Shown in pieces: positions 1 to 7,442 of a stretch of DNA of 13,616 bases. The notes under the pieces were generated by a model. That model had not been told where the DNA came from. It saw only the letters and a program-made list of their open reading frames with translations, and did no database searches. The number at the start of each line of letters is the position of its first letter. Position 1 is the stretch's first letter. The translations under genes were made by a program, and so were the position numbers. Source of the DNA: Kalaharituber pfeilii (lineage: Eukaryota > Ascomycota > Pezizomycetes > Pezizales > Pezizaceae); NCBI GenBank assembly GCA_015179045.1, contig WHUZ01000304.1, forward strand, positions 1 to 13,616, given 5' to 3'.

Positions 1-600
1 TCTGTAATACCTGTAGTAGAATTCAGCTCATTCTGCATCATCTCATACTGCAAAAGAGCTCTGCCATACCAGTAGAATTCAGCTTAATCTGTGTTATCTT
101 ATGCCATGAAAGGGCCCTGGCATACCTGTAGAATTCGGCTCATGCTGCTGTATCTCGCGTTATGAAGTGGGACCTGTAATACTTGTCAAATTCAATTCAT
201 TCTGCTGTATCTTGTAATGCAGAAAAGATACTGCCATAGCTGTAGATTGAGCCCATTTCACCACTTCTCATACTGTTAAGAGAGCCCTGCTATACCTGTT
301 AACAGAGCTCATTCTACCTCATTTTAAACCTATAGATGAGCCCATTTCGCATCATCGAGAGGAATCTATGGCACATTAGATTCGGCTTATTCTACTGTAT
401 TTCGTACTGCAGAAAGGATCCAGTCATATCTCTAGATGAGCCTGTCTTGTGCCACGGAAAGAGTGATTTTAAACCTGTAGATAAGCCCATTTTGTGTCAT
501 CGAGAGGAGCTTGCAGCATGTCAGATTCGGCCCATTCTGCTGCATCTTGTACTATAGAAAGGGTCTAGTCATACCTGTAGACAAGCCTATCTTGCACCAT
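1..600 (+). repeat. Degenerate 57-bp satellite array, plus orientation
   Basis: About ten diverged units of the satellite found several times in this window. Each unit can be followed by a CCTG(T/C)CATACCTGT-like start, an ATTCAGCTCATTCTGC-like middle and a CATC-GAGAGGG-like end. Unit length is about 55-60 bp. Units here are far more diverged than those at 3561-4200, and most of the CpG-rich part (GCGCC) has become TGCC or TACC. The array starts before the window. It fades out at about 600 and is probably an arm of another copy of the foldback element described at 2685-7679, but that is an inference. Confidence 0.75.
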
Positions 601-890
601 AAAGAGGGTAATTTCTGACTAAATGTTAACCCTGATTCTGGATTCGCACTTAGAACAAGGGGGGCTTCATCACATAAGAAAAACAAGAAAGAGTTTCTGA
701 AGGAATAAAGAAGATCTATACTGTTATATCCATACTATTGGGTCTAATAAGTCTGATTAATTAAAAAGATGCAGAATCAACCAAGATTATATTCATAATA
801 AGCATTGCATGACATGACTGCAGAACTATGACTAGATAAGCAGGTGGAACATATCAGGCAGGTACGGAAGTAACAGAATGTATGGCTTCC
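601..890. other. Stretch without recognisable features
   Basis: AT-rich DNA between the satellite array and the LINE tail at 891. I see no open frame of useful length, no inverted repeat and no satellite unit. Confidence 0.5.
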
Positions 891-901
891 AACTAAGCAC
901 T

Positions 902-934
<33 letters not shown>

Positions 935-1017
935 ACATAATCCTGCTTGTAGCACTTGGCCATGGTAGGGTCCCTAGACAAGTCCTCATTTCTCGGAGAT
1001 AGGCTAAACTAAGCGCT
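891..1017 (-). mobile_element. 5'-truncated LINE 3' end with target-site duplication, minus strand
   Basis: A run of 28 T at 903-930 is the poly(A) tail of a minus-strand retrotransposon copy. The next 75 bases (931 to about 1006) match the reverse complement of the LINE 3' end at 9481-9547, for example GCACTTGGCCATGG and TAGGCTAAAC. The copy is flanked by AACTAAGCACT (891-901) and AACTAAGCGCT (1007-1017), a target-site duplication matching at 10 of 11 positions. Only the last part of the 3' untranslated region was copied, which is usual for target-primed reverse transcription. The LINE itself carries a few matching bases at the right edge (AAACTA), so the exact end of the duplication is uncertain. 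Confidence 0.85.
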
Positions 1018-1121
1018 ATGGTATAAAGTTGGTACTATAGCGTTATTGCATGATTCAGACACATAGTAATAGAGTATAGATCATGTGTATGTTAAATGAA
1101 AGAATAGAACAGCAACCACAT
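1018..1121. other. Short spacer without recognisable features
   Basis: AT-rich sequence between the LINE tail and the left end of the repeat element at 1122. Nothing recognised. Confidence 0.4.
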
Positions 1122-1459
1122 TAGTAAAAATAATTTTTTCCGCCTGAGTGCACCAGGTGTACTGGGCGTATAGGACACTCTTGACGTAAACTTATGCCCT
1201 CGGTGTAGCTCTTTTAATACATACATTGTAGGCACATGACCTCTATTGCTGGCAACATAAATGCATTACCCTGTATACTCACATTGTGAGCGCATGCTGT
1301 CTATTTGCTAGCAGTATGAGTGCATGACTATTAACACTCATATTGTGAGCACACGCTATCTATTTGCAAGCAGTACGGGCATATGACTATTAACACTAAT
1401 ATTGTGAGTGTGAAATTTCTATTTGCTAGTAGGATAAGCATAATTACAATTAACTTCAA
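1122..1459 (+). mobile_element. Left-terminal segment of foldback element, diverged copy 1
   Basis: This segment aligns base for base by eye with 2685-3022, the left end of the 5-kb element. It starts with TAGTAAAAATAATT, matching CAGCAAAAATAATT in copy 2, and ends with AACTTCAAC in both. It has the same internal tandem repeats starting CTATT(T)GC. Most differences are C-to-T or G-to-A at CpG sites: GTGAGCGCGAAATC in copy 2 is GTGAGTGTGAAATT here. It is followed by a MITE-like insertion (1471-1761), a short linker containing TATATACAGGTGCTC and a satellite array (1823-2088), the order expected for the left arm. No matching right end is visible in the window. Confidence 0.85.
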
Positions 1460-1470
1460 CTAGCGTTCAC

Positions 1471-1761
1471 ACTCGGTGTGAGTTGTGAGTTGGTTTTTCT
1501 GAGTGAGTCGGTTTTCGAGTCTATTTTTCACACTGTAAAATGTACTCAACTCGGCTATTAAGTGAGCTGGTATAAGTTGTATGTATGGCAGATCGGTTTG
1601 CCACGCCATAAAATGTACCCAACTTGGCTGCCGAGTGAGTCTGTATGAGTTGTATATACAGCATGACTGAGTTGGTATGGTAATATACAACTCCTACTCA
1701 GCAGTAAGTCGGTGTAAGTGACATGCTACAAAACTCGATACCGACTCAACTCACACTAGGT
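1471..1761. mobile_element. MITE-like element with imperfect terminal inverted repeats
   Basis: The left end reads ACTCGGTGTGAGTTGTGAG; the right end, read on the other strand, is ACCTAGTGTGAGTTGAG. Further inside, GAGTCGGTTTTCGAGT pairs with GAGTCGGTATCGAGT, so the arms are about 40 bp with an internal duplication on the left. The inner part holds two copies of a 73-bp repeat starting TAAAATGTAC (1536 and 1609). The 291-bp length is typical of a MITE and no transposase is present. Removing it joins TAGCGTTCAC to TTATATACAGGTGCTC, which resembles the linker of the other element copy. No clear target-site duplication was found, so the exact ends are uncertain. Confidence 0.55.
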
Positions 1762-1822
1762 ACTTATATACAGGTGCTCTTTCACTACTCCTCCATATTG
1801 AATCCGCTCTACCTTATTCTTG

Positions 1823-2088
1823 TAGATTGAGCCTTTTGTGCCACATCTTGTACCATAGAGGAAGACCTGCCATACCTGTGCAACTGAACTCATTCTGCCA
1901 TTCTCGTATCGTCGAAGGACCCTGCAATACCTGTCAGATTGAGTTTATGTTCATACATCTCATGACGTTGGAAGCAACCAGCCATACTTATACACTGAGC
2001 TCACATTGCCACCTCTTGTGCCATAGAGGAATGCCTATCATACCTGTGAAATTGAACTCATTTTGTCATTCTCGTGCCATCGAAAGGC
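1823..2088 (+). repeat. 57-bp satellite array, about 4-5 diverged units
   Basis: Units contain CCTGCCATACCTGT, ATTGAACTCATT and CTCGTGCCATCGAA. The array is cut off after CGAAAGGC at 2081-2088, where the LINE begins. One satellite unit resumes beyond the LINE poly(A) at about 9565, starting CCTATCAAATTCAG. The LINE was therefore inserted inside this array. Confidence 0.8.
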
Positions 2089-2684
2089 AGAACCTAACAG
2101 AATCAGATACCGATTGATCAAAGCTGCCCTGAAGACTCCCATCGGCAATGAGTTAGTGAGGGAGATCACTGAAAACTGGATCTGGAATAGGACCCCGTTG
2201 GAGTGGAGAGAGGTGAAGGTCATCATGATACCAAAGCTGCGTAAGGACATCAAGACAGCGAAAGCGTGTAGGCCAATAAACTTGATTAATTGTATTGGGA
2301 AGATCGGGGAAAAAGTTATGGCCAGCAGGCTGCACAAAGAAGACCGATTGTTCTACAGGCTCAAGCTAGGAGTATACAAGGGGAGGAATACGATCCAGGT
2401 GATGGTAAGGGCAGTAACAAAAGTGTAGAGGTGCCTGCACAGGGGGGGAGAGCAGCATGGGTGATGGCGGATGTTAAAGGAGGCTTTAATATCATCAGTG
2501 AGGAGGTGGTCCTGTGAAGGATTAAGGAGAAGGGGAGCGAGGGTGTGAGAAAAAAGCGGAAGTGGCTGGAGGAGTTTATGGGAGGCAGGGAGTTCGGAGT
2601 GTAGTGGGACGGTGAGGAGAAAGGGAGAGGCAGGTCAAATGTGAGGGTTCCGCAAGGATCACTACTGTTACCGGTCATCTTCAT
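2089..2684 (+). pseudogene. LINE reverse transcriptase, N-terminal part (broken)
   Basis: Part of a non-LTR retrotransposon polyprotein (reverse transcriptase for target-primed integration), 5'-truncated so that the endonuclease region is missing. Visible motifs are WREVKVIMIPK, ACRPINLINCIGKIGEKVMASRL (RT block 1/2, where CRPISLL..GK..E is usual), a frame change near 2427 to AAWVMADVKGGFNIISEEVVL (block 3/A, with the catalytic Asp in the DVKG motif), a stop at 2517, then GGREF with another stop and the block-B motif VPQGS at about 2647-2661. The frame runs to CCGGTC and is then interrupted at 2685 by the 5-kb element, resuming at 7688. Together the halves make a LINE of about 2.5 kb from mid-RT to poly(A). 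GAAAGGC (2082-2088) and GAAAAGCC (9558-9565) flank the insertion as a probable target-site duplication. Family: Tad1/I-like, by the RNase H and zinc knuckle in the second half. Not functional. Confidence 0.88.
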
Positions 2685-2804
2685 CAGCAAAAATAATTTT
2701 TTCCGCCTGGGTACACCGGTGCACTGGGCGCATAGGGCGCTCCTGACGTAAACTTATGCCCTCGGCGTAGCTCTTTTAATACATACGTTGTGGGCGCACG
2801 ACCT

Positions 2805-3022
2805 CTATTGCTGGCAGCATGAACGCATCGCCTTCACACTCACATTGTGAGCGCACGCTGTCTATTTGCTAGCAGTATGGACGCATGACCATTAACACTC
2901 ACATTGTGAGCGCACGCTGTCTATTTGCAAGCAGTACGGACGCATGACTATTAACACTAACATTGTGAGCGCGAAATCTCTATTTGCCAGTAGTGTGGGC
3001 GTAATCACAGTTAACTTCAACA
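2805..3022 (+). repeat. 59-bp subterminal tandem repeats with CTCACATTGTGAG dyad
   Basis: Four units start at 2805, 2862, 2921 and 2980 (lengths 57, 59, 59 and a partial 43). Each begins CTATT(T)GC(T/A/C)(A/G)GCAG. Units 1 and 2 contain CTCACATTGTGAG (2839-2851, 2898-2910), a dyad with 6-bp arms and one central base. Unit 3 has CTAACATTGTGAG. Subterminal repeated dyads are typical of transposase-binding sites in DNA transposons; that role is an inference. The same units occur in copy 1 (about 1241-1459). A weaker dyad, CTCATTTTGAG, lies in the right arm at about 7264-7274. Confidence 0.8.
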
Positions 3023-3324
3023 TCTCAGGCGTCAGCACATTGACCATATATGTGCTCAACCCTGCTGAAATAAGATACTCCACCCATGACGGGTTGGATA
3101 TTGTAACCATCGCCTGTAGTAGAATATAGTGCTTGCATACTTGCGCTTATTGTATTCCACACTTGCTCATATATTCCAATATACAATTATGCAGCAATTT
3201 ATCAATTTATTGAATGACGACTAAAACTATGTACAAATTCCCATGCCCACTACACCCACATCATCATCGAATTGGCCTGAAGCTGCTGCTCACCGTAGGC
3301 TTGCTGTTGAAATCGCGCCGCCGA
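3023..3324. other. Left-arm linker of the 5-kb element
   Basis: Non-repetitive sequence between the subterminal repeats and the satellite. ATATATGTGCTC (near 3045) resembles TATATACAGGTGCTC in copy 1 (about 1766-1780) and in the right arm (7219-7233, reverse complement). Short open frames occur on both strands but show no recognisable protein. Confidence 0.5.
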
Positions 3325-4233
3325 GGTCTGCCATACCTGTCAAATTCAGCATATTCTGCAGTATATCGCGCCATTGAAAGGGGCCTGCCATACTTGTCAA
3401 TAGAACCCATACCACAGGATATGGCACTGTCAGGAGGGGCCTGCCATAGCTGTTAAATTCAGCTCATTCTGACTGATCACGCGCCATCGAGAGGGCCCCT
3501 CGTCATAGCCTGTCAGGCGGCACGCGCGTAATGAAATAAAAAAAAAAAAAAAAAAACGAGAGAGCCTGCCATACCCGTTAGCAGAGCTCATTGTGTAGCA
3601 TATCGAGCACCGTCAAGAGGGCCTGCCATACCCGTTAGCAGAGCTCATTGTGTAGCATATCGAGCACCGTCAAGAGGGCCTGCCATACCCATTAGCAGAG
3701 CTCATTGTGTAGCATATCGAGCACCGTCGAGAGGGCCTGTCATACCTGTTAAATTGAGCTCATGGTGCTATATCGCGCGCCGGCGAGAGGGGCTGCCATA
3801 CCTGTTAATTGAGCCCATGATGTGGCATGTCGAGCGCCGAGAGAGGCTGCCATATCTGTTAACAGAGCTCATTCCGTAGCATATCGAGCGCCGTCGAGAG
3901 GGCCTGCCATACCTGTTAAGTTGAGCTCATGTTACTATTTCGCGCGCCGGCGAGAGGGGCTGCCATACCTGTTAATTGAGCCCATTGTGTGGCATGTCGA
4001 GGGCCGAGAGAGGCCGCCATACCTGTTAACAGACCTCATTCTGTAGCATATCGAGCGCCGTCGAGAGGGCCTGCCATACCTGTTAAGTTGAGCTCATGTT
4101 GCCATATCGCGCGCCGGCGAGAGGGCTGCCATACCTGTTAACAGTGCTCATTCTGCAGCAGATCGCGCCGTCGTGGGGGGCCTGCCATGCCTGTCAAATT
4201 CAGCTCATGTTGCACATCTCGCGCCATCAAGTG
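3325..4233 (+). repeat. 57-bp satellite array with 167-bp higher-order repeat, plus orientation
   Basis: From 3561 three consecutive 57-bp units are nearly identical (3561, 3618, 3675). From about 3737 three unit types alternate: B (TTGAGCTCATG...CGCGCGCCGGCGAG), C (AATTGAGCCCAT...GGCATGTCGAG) and A (AACAGAGCTCATTC...CGAGCGCCGTCGAG). The spacing between successive copies of the same type is exactly 167 bp: A at 3861 and 4028, B at 3751, 3918 and 4085, C at 3807 and 3974. The unit holds several palindromes: CTGTTAACAG, GAGCTC, CTGCAG and CGCGCG. Because 57 is a multiple of three, long frames open through the array, but I do not think they code. The array is interrupted at 3498-3556 by a short retroposon and at 4234 by a LINE fragment. 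Confidence 0.92.
3498..3556 (+). mobile_element. Tiny poly(A) retroposon with target-site duplication
   Basis: About 40 bases (CCTCGTCATAGCCTGTCAGG onward, ending TAATGAAAT) are followed by 19 A (3538-3556). CGAGAGGGCC (3488-3497) and CGAGAGAGCC (3557-3566) flank it as a duplication matching at 9 of 10 positions, and the satellite continues in register on either side. The same 40-base body occurs at 5956-5995. It shares an AGCC...GGC hairpin with the LINE 3' ends. It may be the extreme 3' end of an unseen LINE or SINE family; the full-length parent is not in this window. Confidence 0.75.
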
Positions 4234-4656
4234 CAGTAGAGGAGAGTGTATGCGGGTGTGGACAGAAGCAAATAGCAGACCACCTGGCCTTCAGGTGTGA
4301 GGAGGTGGAATACCCGGTAGGATGGGAAAAGTGGGAAGATACGGATGAGAAAGAGTGGAAGGAAAAGGAAGAGGTAGATGTACTCGAGTACTGAGGAGTT
4401 TTTTGGATCGCTGAAATTCTAAAGGAGGAGGGGATGAATTTTTCTTTGTTCGAGGGTGGCGGCGGAGGCACAGCGTAGTTATTTTAATTAGTGGGGCGGG
4501 GTGTGCTCGGAGAGTGCCCTAGGGCAGTTTTTCGCATATAGAGAAGGTGGCAGAGGGATACTGTAGTTAGACAAGCCTGCCTCCGGCTTTGAGCGTTTAG
4601 ACCCAGAGGCCCAGCTAGGCGCATGCGGGGCCACATTTAAAAAAAAAAAAAAAAAA
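4234..4656 (+). pseudogene. LINE 3' fragment: zinc-knuckle C-terminus, 3' UTR and poly(A)
   Basis: A 5'-truncated LINE copy. The coding part (to the TGA near 4392) gives CGCG, then DHLAF, then C: a CxC-x8-H-x4-C knuckle with codons at 4251, 4257, 4281 and 4296. This matches the knuckle of the larger LINE at 9218-9265, followed in both by a Trp- and Lys/Glu-rich tail (GWEKWEDTDEKEWKEKEE here). The 3' UTR includes the hairpin AAGCC-TGCCTCC-GGCTT (4573-4589), and the tail is 18 A (4639-4656). GCGCCATCAAGTG (4221-4233) and GCGCCGTCAAGTG (4658-4670) form a 13-bp target-site duplication with one mismatch, inside a satellite unit. The UTR differs from that of the larger LINE, so this is a second subfamily. 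Confidence 0.9.
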
Positions 4657-4693
4657 GGCGCCGTCAAGTGGAAAGAGTCATACCTATCAGATT

Positions 4694-4985
4694 TACCGTA
4701 TTAACTCACTTAAGAGGTAAAATACAAACGCGCGCTTTGGTGGTCTTGGCAAGCCTCTTAGCACCACTGCGCGTGTATTAGGCACGGGTACGCTGAATTA
4801 CCGTGATGCTAGCCTCAACAGCATGGAGACTGATAGTGACGTAACTCCCAAAAAAAGAAAAAAGAAAAAAGAAATACCAATATTGTACCAAAGCGAGCAC
4901 TAGTGCGATCAATAGCGCCCGAAGTTCTGCCAAGACCACACTAGCACGCGTTTGTGTTTTATCTCTTAAGTGAGTTAATACGGTA
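4694..4985. mobile_element. 292-bp MITE with terminal inverted repeats of about 55 bp and TA duplication
   Basis: The left end reads TACCGTATTAACTCACTTAA, then GAGGTAAAATACAAACGCG. The right end, read on the other strand, starts TACCGTATTAACTCACTTAA, then GAGATAAAACACAAACGCG. Both continue to GGTGGTCTTGGC or GTGTGGTCTTGGC. No coding frame is inside. If the outer TA is the duplicated target, the element begins CCGTATTAAC, which suits a Tc1/mariner-type non-autonomous element; the superfamily is an inference. Satellite sequence is continuous across it (CCTATCAGATT before, GTTCATTGTGCGCCGT after), confirming insertion into a satellite unit. An A-rich patch lies near its middle (4850-4872). Confidence 0.9.
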
Positions 4986-5008
4986 GTTCATTGTGCGCCG
5001 TTTCAACT

Positions 5009-5922
5009 GGCAACCCGGAAATATACTAGTTCACAGCCCATCACACACATATTATACTACGGCAGTGTAAACGGGCAACCCAAAATATACTAATCCACAT
5101 ACTACTGGGGTCTGCCTGCCGACCCATGTGAACAGCAATTAGCGGCTGTAGTGGCCGACCGGTGGTCTGATGAGTGGCCCCGTGAGCCACCGAATGAGAA
5201 GCCCCTTTGCGATGGCGTAGGCTTCGTCTCGATTGAGCAATATCCTAAGAGGGCATTTTTGGTATGCTGTGATCTTGCTAGATTTAGAAAATTGACTGCC
5301 CTGAAGATGTCAGGCATATCAGGCAGGCCTATTAGGTATATTGAGCGCACGTATGAGATATTGGGCGTATTGAACATATGGGTATATTAAGTGCATATAT
5401 CAGATATTGCGTGCGTCTATGAGAGATTGGGCAAATTGGGCACATTGGGCATATTGGATATGTTGAGTATGTTGAGCACGCACTTCTCACTAGTATATTG
5501 ACTCTTGAGTATAACAAGTAAATCAGGATACTGACAACTGTGTAGTATGCCGAATATCTCATGCATGCTGATGTGTGTACTCAACATGCTGGGGATACCC
5601 AGTATCTCATACGCACGCTCAATAGCTTGATACGCCTGATATGCCCAATACCTTCAGGTATCTCATACGCGTGCTCAATATATTGAATACGCCTGATATG
5701 CCTAATATCTTCAGGTATCTCATACGCGCGCTCAGGCCACGGCCACTCGGTGGGCCACGGCCACTTGTCAGACTAGTCCTTAGGCTGCCATTGGACCACT
5801 CATTGCCTATTTATTGGGTCGGCCACTACAGCCATTTGTAGGTGTTTGTATGGGTCGGCTGGCGGACCATATGGTACGATATGGGCTTGATGGGCTGTGG
5901 TTTAGTACATTTCCGGGCTGCC
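5009..5922. mobile_element. Foldback element of about 0.9 kb with long imperfect inverted arms
   Basis: The left part starts GGCAACCCGGAAATATACTA and contains GCCGACCCATGTGAACA and GGCTGTAGTGGCCGACC. The right part in reverse complement reads GGCAGCCCGGAAATGTACTA, GCCGACCCATACAAACA and GGCTGTAGTGGCCGACC. Further inside, units with CGTATGAGATA...GGGC(A)TAT run plus on the left (5330-5480), while their complements (TATCTCATACGC) run on the right (5605-5735). The inner arms are inverted tandem arrays of about 55 bp per unit. The loop is near 5480-5570. Arm similarity extends a little past 5922 (CATACTACTG at about 5098 against CAGTAGTATG at 5943), so the true right edge may be near 5955. No coding frame is convincing. 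Confidence 0.8.
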
Positions 5923-5955
5923 GATTAAGACTGCTGGACCCACAGTAGTATGAGA

Positions 5956-6004
5956 CCCGCCATAGCCTATGAGAGGGCTTGCGAGAAATGAAATGAAAAA
6001 AAAA
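5956..6004 (+). mobile_element. Tiny poly(A) retroposon with perfect 12-bp duplication
   Basis: A body of about 40 bases (CCCGCCATAGCCTATGAGAG onward, ending AATGAAATG) is followed by about 10 A. AGTAGTATGAGA is present on both sides (5944-5955 and 6005-6016) without a mismatch. The body aligns with the retroposon at 3498-3537 (CATAGCCT, GGC, GCG, AATGAAAT), and both copies begin at nearly the same point. It includes AGCC...GGCT (5964-5967 and 5976-5979). Confidence 0.8.
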
Positions 6005-6016
6005 AGTAGTATGAGA

Positions 6017-6142
6017 ACTATGGTATGGGCTAGTCTCGTACCCAGCCACTACAGCGCGCACGTGATTTACGTATTATTATTTTTTTCACGTTACGACGCT
6101 AGGAGCATGAGACTAGGTATGGACGTTGATCAGTGCATACCG
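6017..6142. other. Spacer in the element centre
   Basis: Sequence between the tiny retroposon and the minus-strand LINE tail. It has a short T run near 6083. No repeat family was recognised. Confidence 0.4.
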
Positions 6143-6200
6143 TTTTTTTTTTTTTTTCTATCACGCTACCCCGCTTGCAGCCCTAAGCCATGGCAGGGTA
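6143..6200 (-). mobile_element. 5'-truncated LINE tail, minus strand
   Basis: Fifteen T (6143-6157) are followed by sequence that, in reverse complement, matches the last 45 bases of the LINE at about 9502-9547 (CCATGGC, then AAGCGGGGT...GTGAT). A possible target duplication is GTTGATCAGTGC (6125-6136) and GTTGACAGTGC (6211-6221), but it differs by an indel and does not abut the tail, so it is weak. Confidence 0.65.
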
Positions 6201-6254
6201 GTACACGTCAGTTGACAGTGCCGCAATTACCCCTCATCGAATTCAGCTGCTGAC

Positions 6255-7085
6255 GCGCTGAGAACGTATTGTTTACAGCTCAATGTAACAGGATTGGCAG
6301 GCCCTCTCGGCGGCGCGATCTGCTGCAGAATGAGCACTGTTAACAGGTATGGCAGGCCCTCTCGATGGTGCGCGATATGGCAACATGAGCTCAATTAACA
6401 GGTATGGCAGGTCCCTCTCGACGGCGCGATATGCTGCAGGACAAGGTCTTTTAACAGGTATGGCAGGCCCTCTTGGCGGCGCGATATGCTGCAGAATGAG
6501 CACTGTTAACAGGTATGGCAGCTCCTCTCACCGGCACGCGATATGGTAACATGAGCTCAGCTTAACAGGTATGGCAGGCCCTCTCGACGGCGCTCGATAT
6601 GCTATACAATGAGCTCTATTAACAGATATGGCAGGCCCTCTCGACGGCGCTCGATATGCTACAGAATGAACTTTGTTAACAGGTATGGTAGGCCCTCTCG
6701 ACAGCGCGTGATATGGCAACATGAGCTCAATCAACAGGTATGGCAGGTCCCTCTCGACGGCGCGATATGCTGCAGAACAAGGTCTTTTAATAGGTATGGC
6801 AGGCCCCTCTCGCGGGCGCGATATGCTACAGAATGAGCCCTATTGACAGGTACGGAAGGTCCCACTCGTGGCGCGCGATATGCTGCAGAATGAGCTCTGT
6901 TAACAGGTATGGCAGGCCCTTTCGACGGCACGCGATACGGCAATATGAGCTCAATTGACAGGTATAGGAGGTCCCTCTCGACGGCGCGATATGCTGCAGA
7001 AGGAGTACTATTAACAGTTATGGCAGGCCCTCTCAACAACGCGCGATATACTGCAGAATGTACTCTGTTAAGAGGTATCGAGATA
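6255..7085 (-). repeat. 57-bp satellite array, minus orientation, about 14 units
   Basis: Read on the plus strand, each unit starts AGG(T)CCCTCTCG and ends TTAACAGGTATGGC, the exact complement of the units at 3561-4220. Unit length is 54-58 bp. At least three types can be told apart: ATGAGCTCAAT (near 6384, 6720, 6947), ACAAGGTCTTTT (near 6440, 6777) and the common AATGAGC type. The first two sit next to each other each time, so a higher-order order exists but differs from the A-B-C order on the left. This array is the right satellite arm of the 5-kb element. Open frames through it are a by-product of the unit length. Confidence 0.92.
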
Positions 7086-7442
7086 CACTACACCAAGCAG
7101 AATTTGACAGGTACGGCAGGAGGTTACAGCGAGGTGTGGCAAAACGGGCTATATTACATACGGAGGCTAGAGTAGTGGGATGATAGATAATGGCACAGCA
7201 TGCTGAGATGATGAAAGAGCACCTGTATATAGATCACGATAGCTACAAATACATAATCAGTTCTCAAAATGAGCGTGGCATTTACAGTAACTAGCACTGT
7301 CATAATTACTTTGGTAGCCAGCCTATCTACAGTAGACGGCCTTACATTTGTATAGGTCCCTATGCCAACGTTGAGAGTAAGCATGCCGTGATATTGAAAG
7401 GTATTATTAAGTGTACTCTAGGTGCATTGGTAGGCAGTAAAT
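7086..7442. other. Right-arm linker of the 5-kb element
   Basis: In reverse complement, TATATACAGGTGCTCTTTCA (7214-7233) matches the linker in copy 1 at about 1766-1785, and CTCATTTTGAG and GTTACTGTAAATG fall where the subterminal dyad repeats lie on the left. This supports a shared origin of both arms beyond the terminal repeats. Nothing protein-like was recognised. Confidence 0.55.

Noticed and set aside
2038..2337. 99-codon minus-strand frame over the RT region
   Set aside because: It is the complement of the reverse transcriptase frame and crosses the satellite/LINE junction.
3561..4210. CRISPR-like regular repeat array
   Set aside because: The whole unit repeats without unique spacers, and the context is eukaryotic with introns and LINEs.
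5167..5194. Hammerhead-ribozyme-like core: CTGATGA, a GTGGC/GCCAC stem, then CGAA
   Set aside because: An extra C separates the stem from GAA, the following base is T rather than A, and neither stem I nor a proper stem III with an NUH site forms. The inverted copy near 5745-5775 lacks the core.
6273..7039. Open frames with 19-residue repeats (for example AYRAPSRGPAIPVNRAHS) through the satellite arrays, on both strands
   Set aside because: The unit length near 57 bp keeps frames open by itself. Unit lengths vary, the frames close at irregular units, and several frames are open at once.
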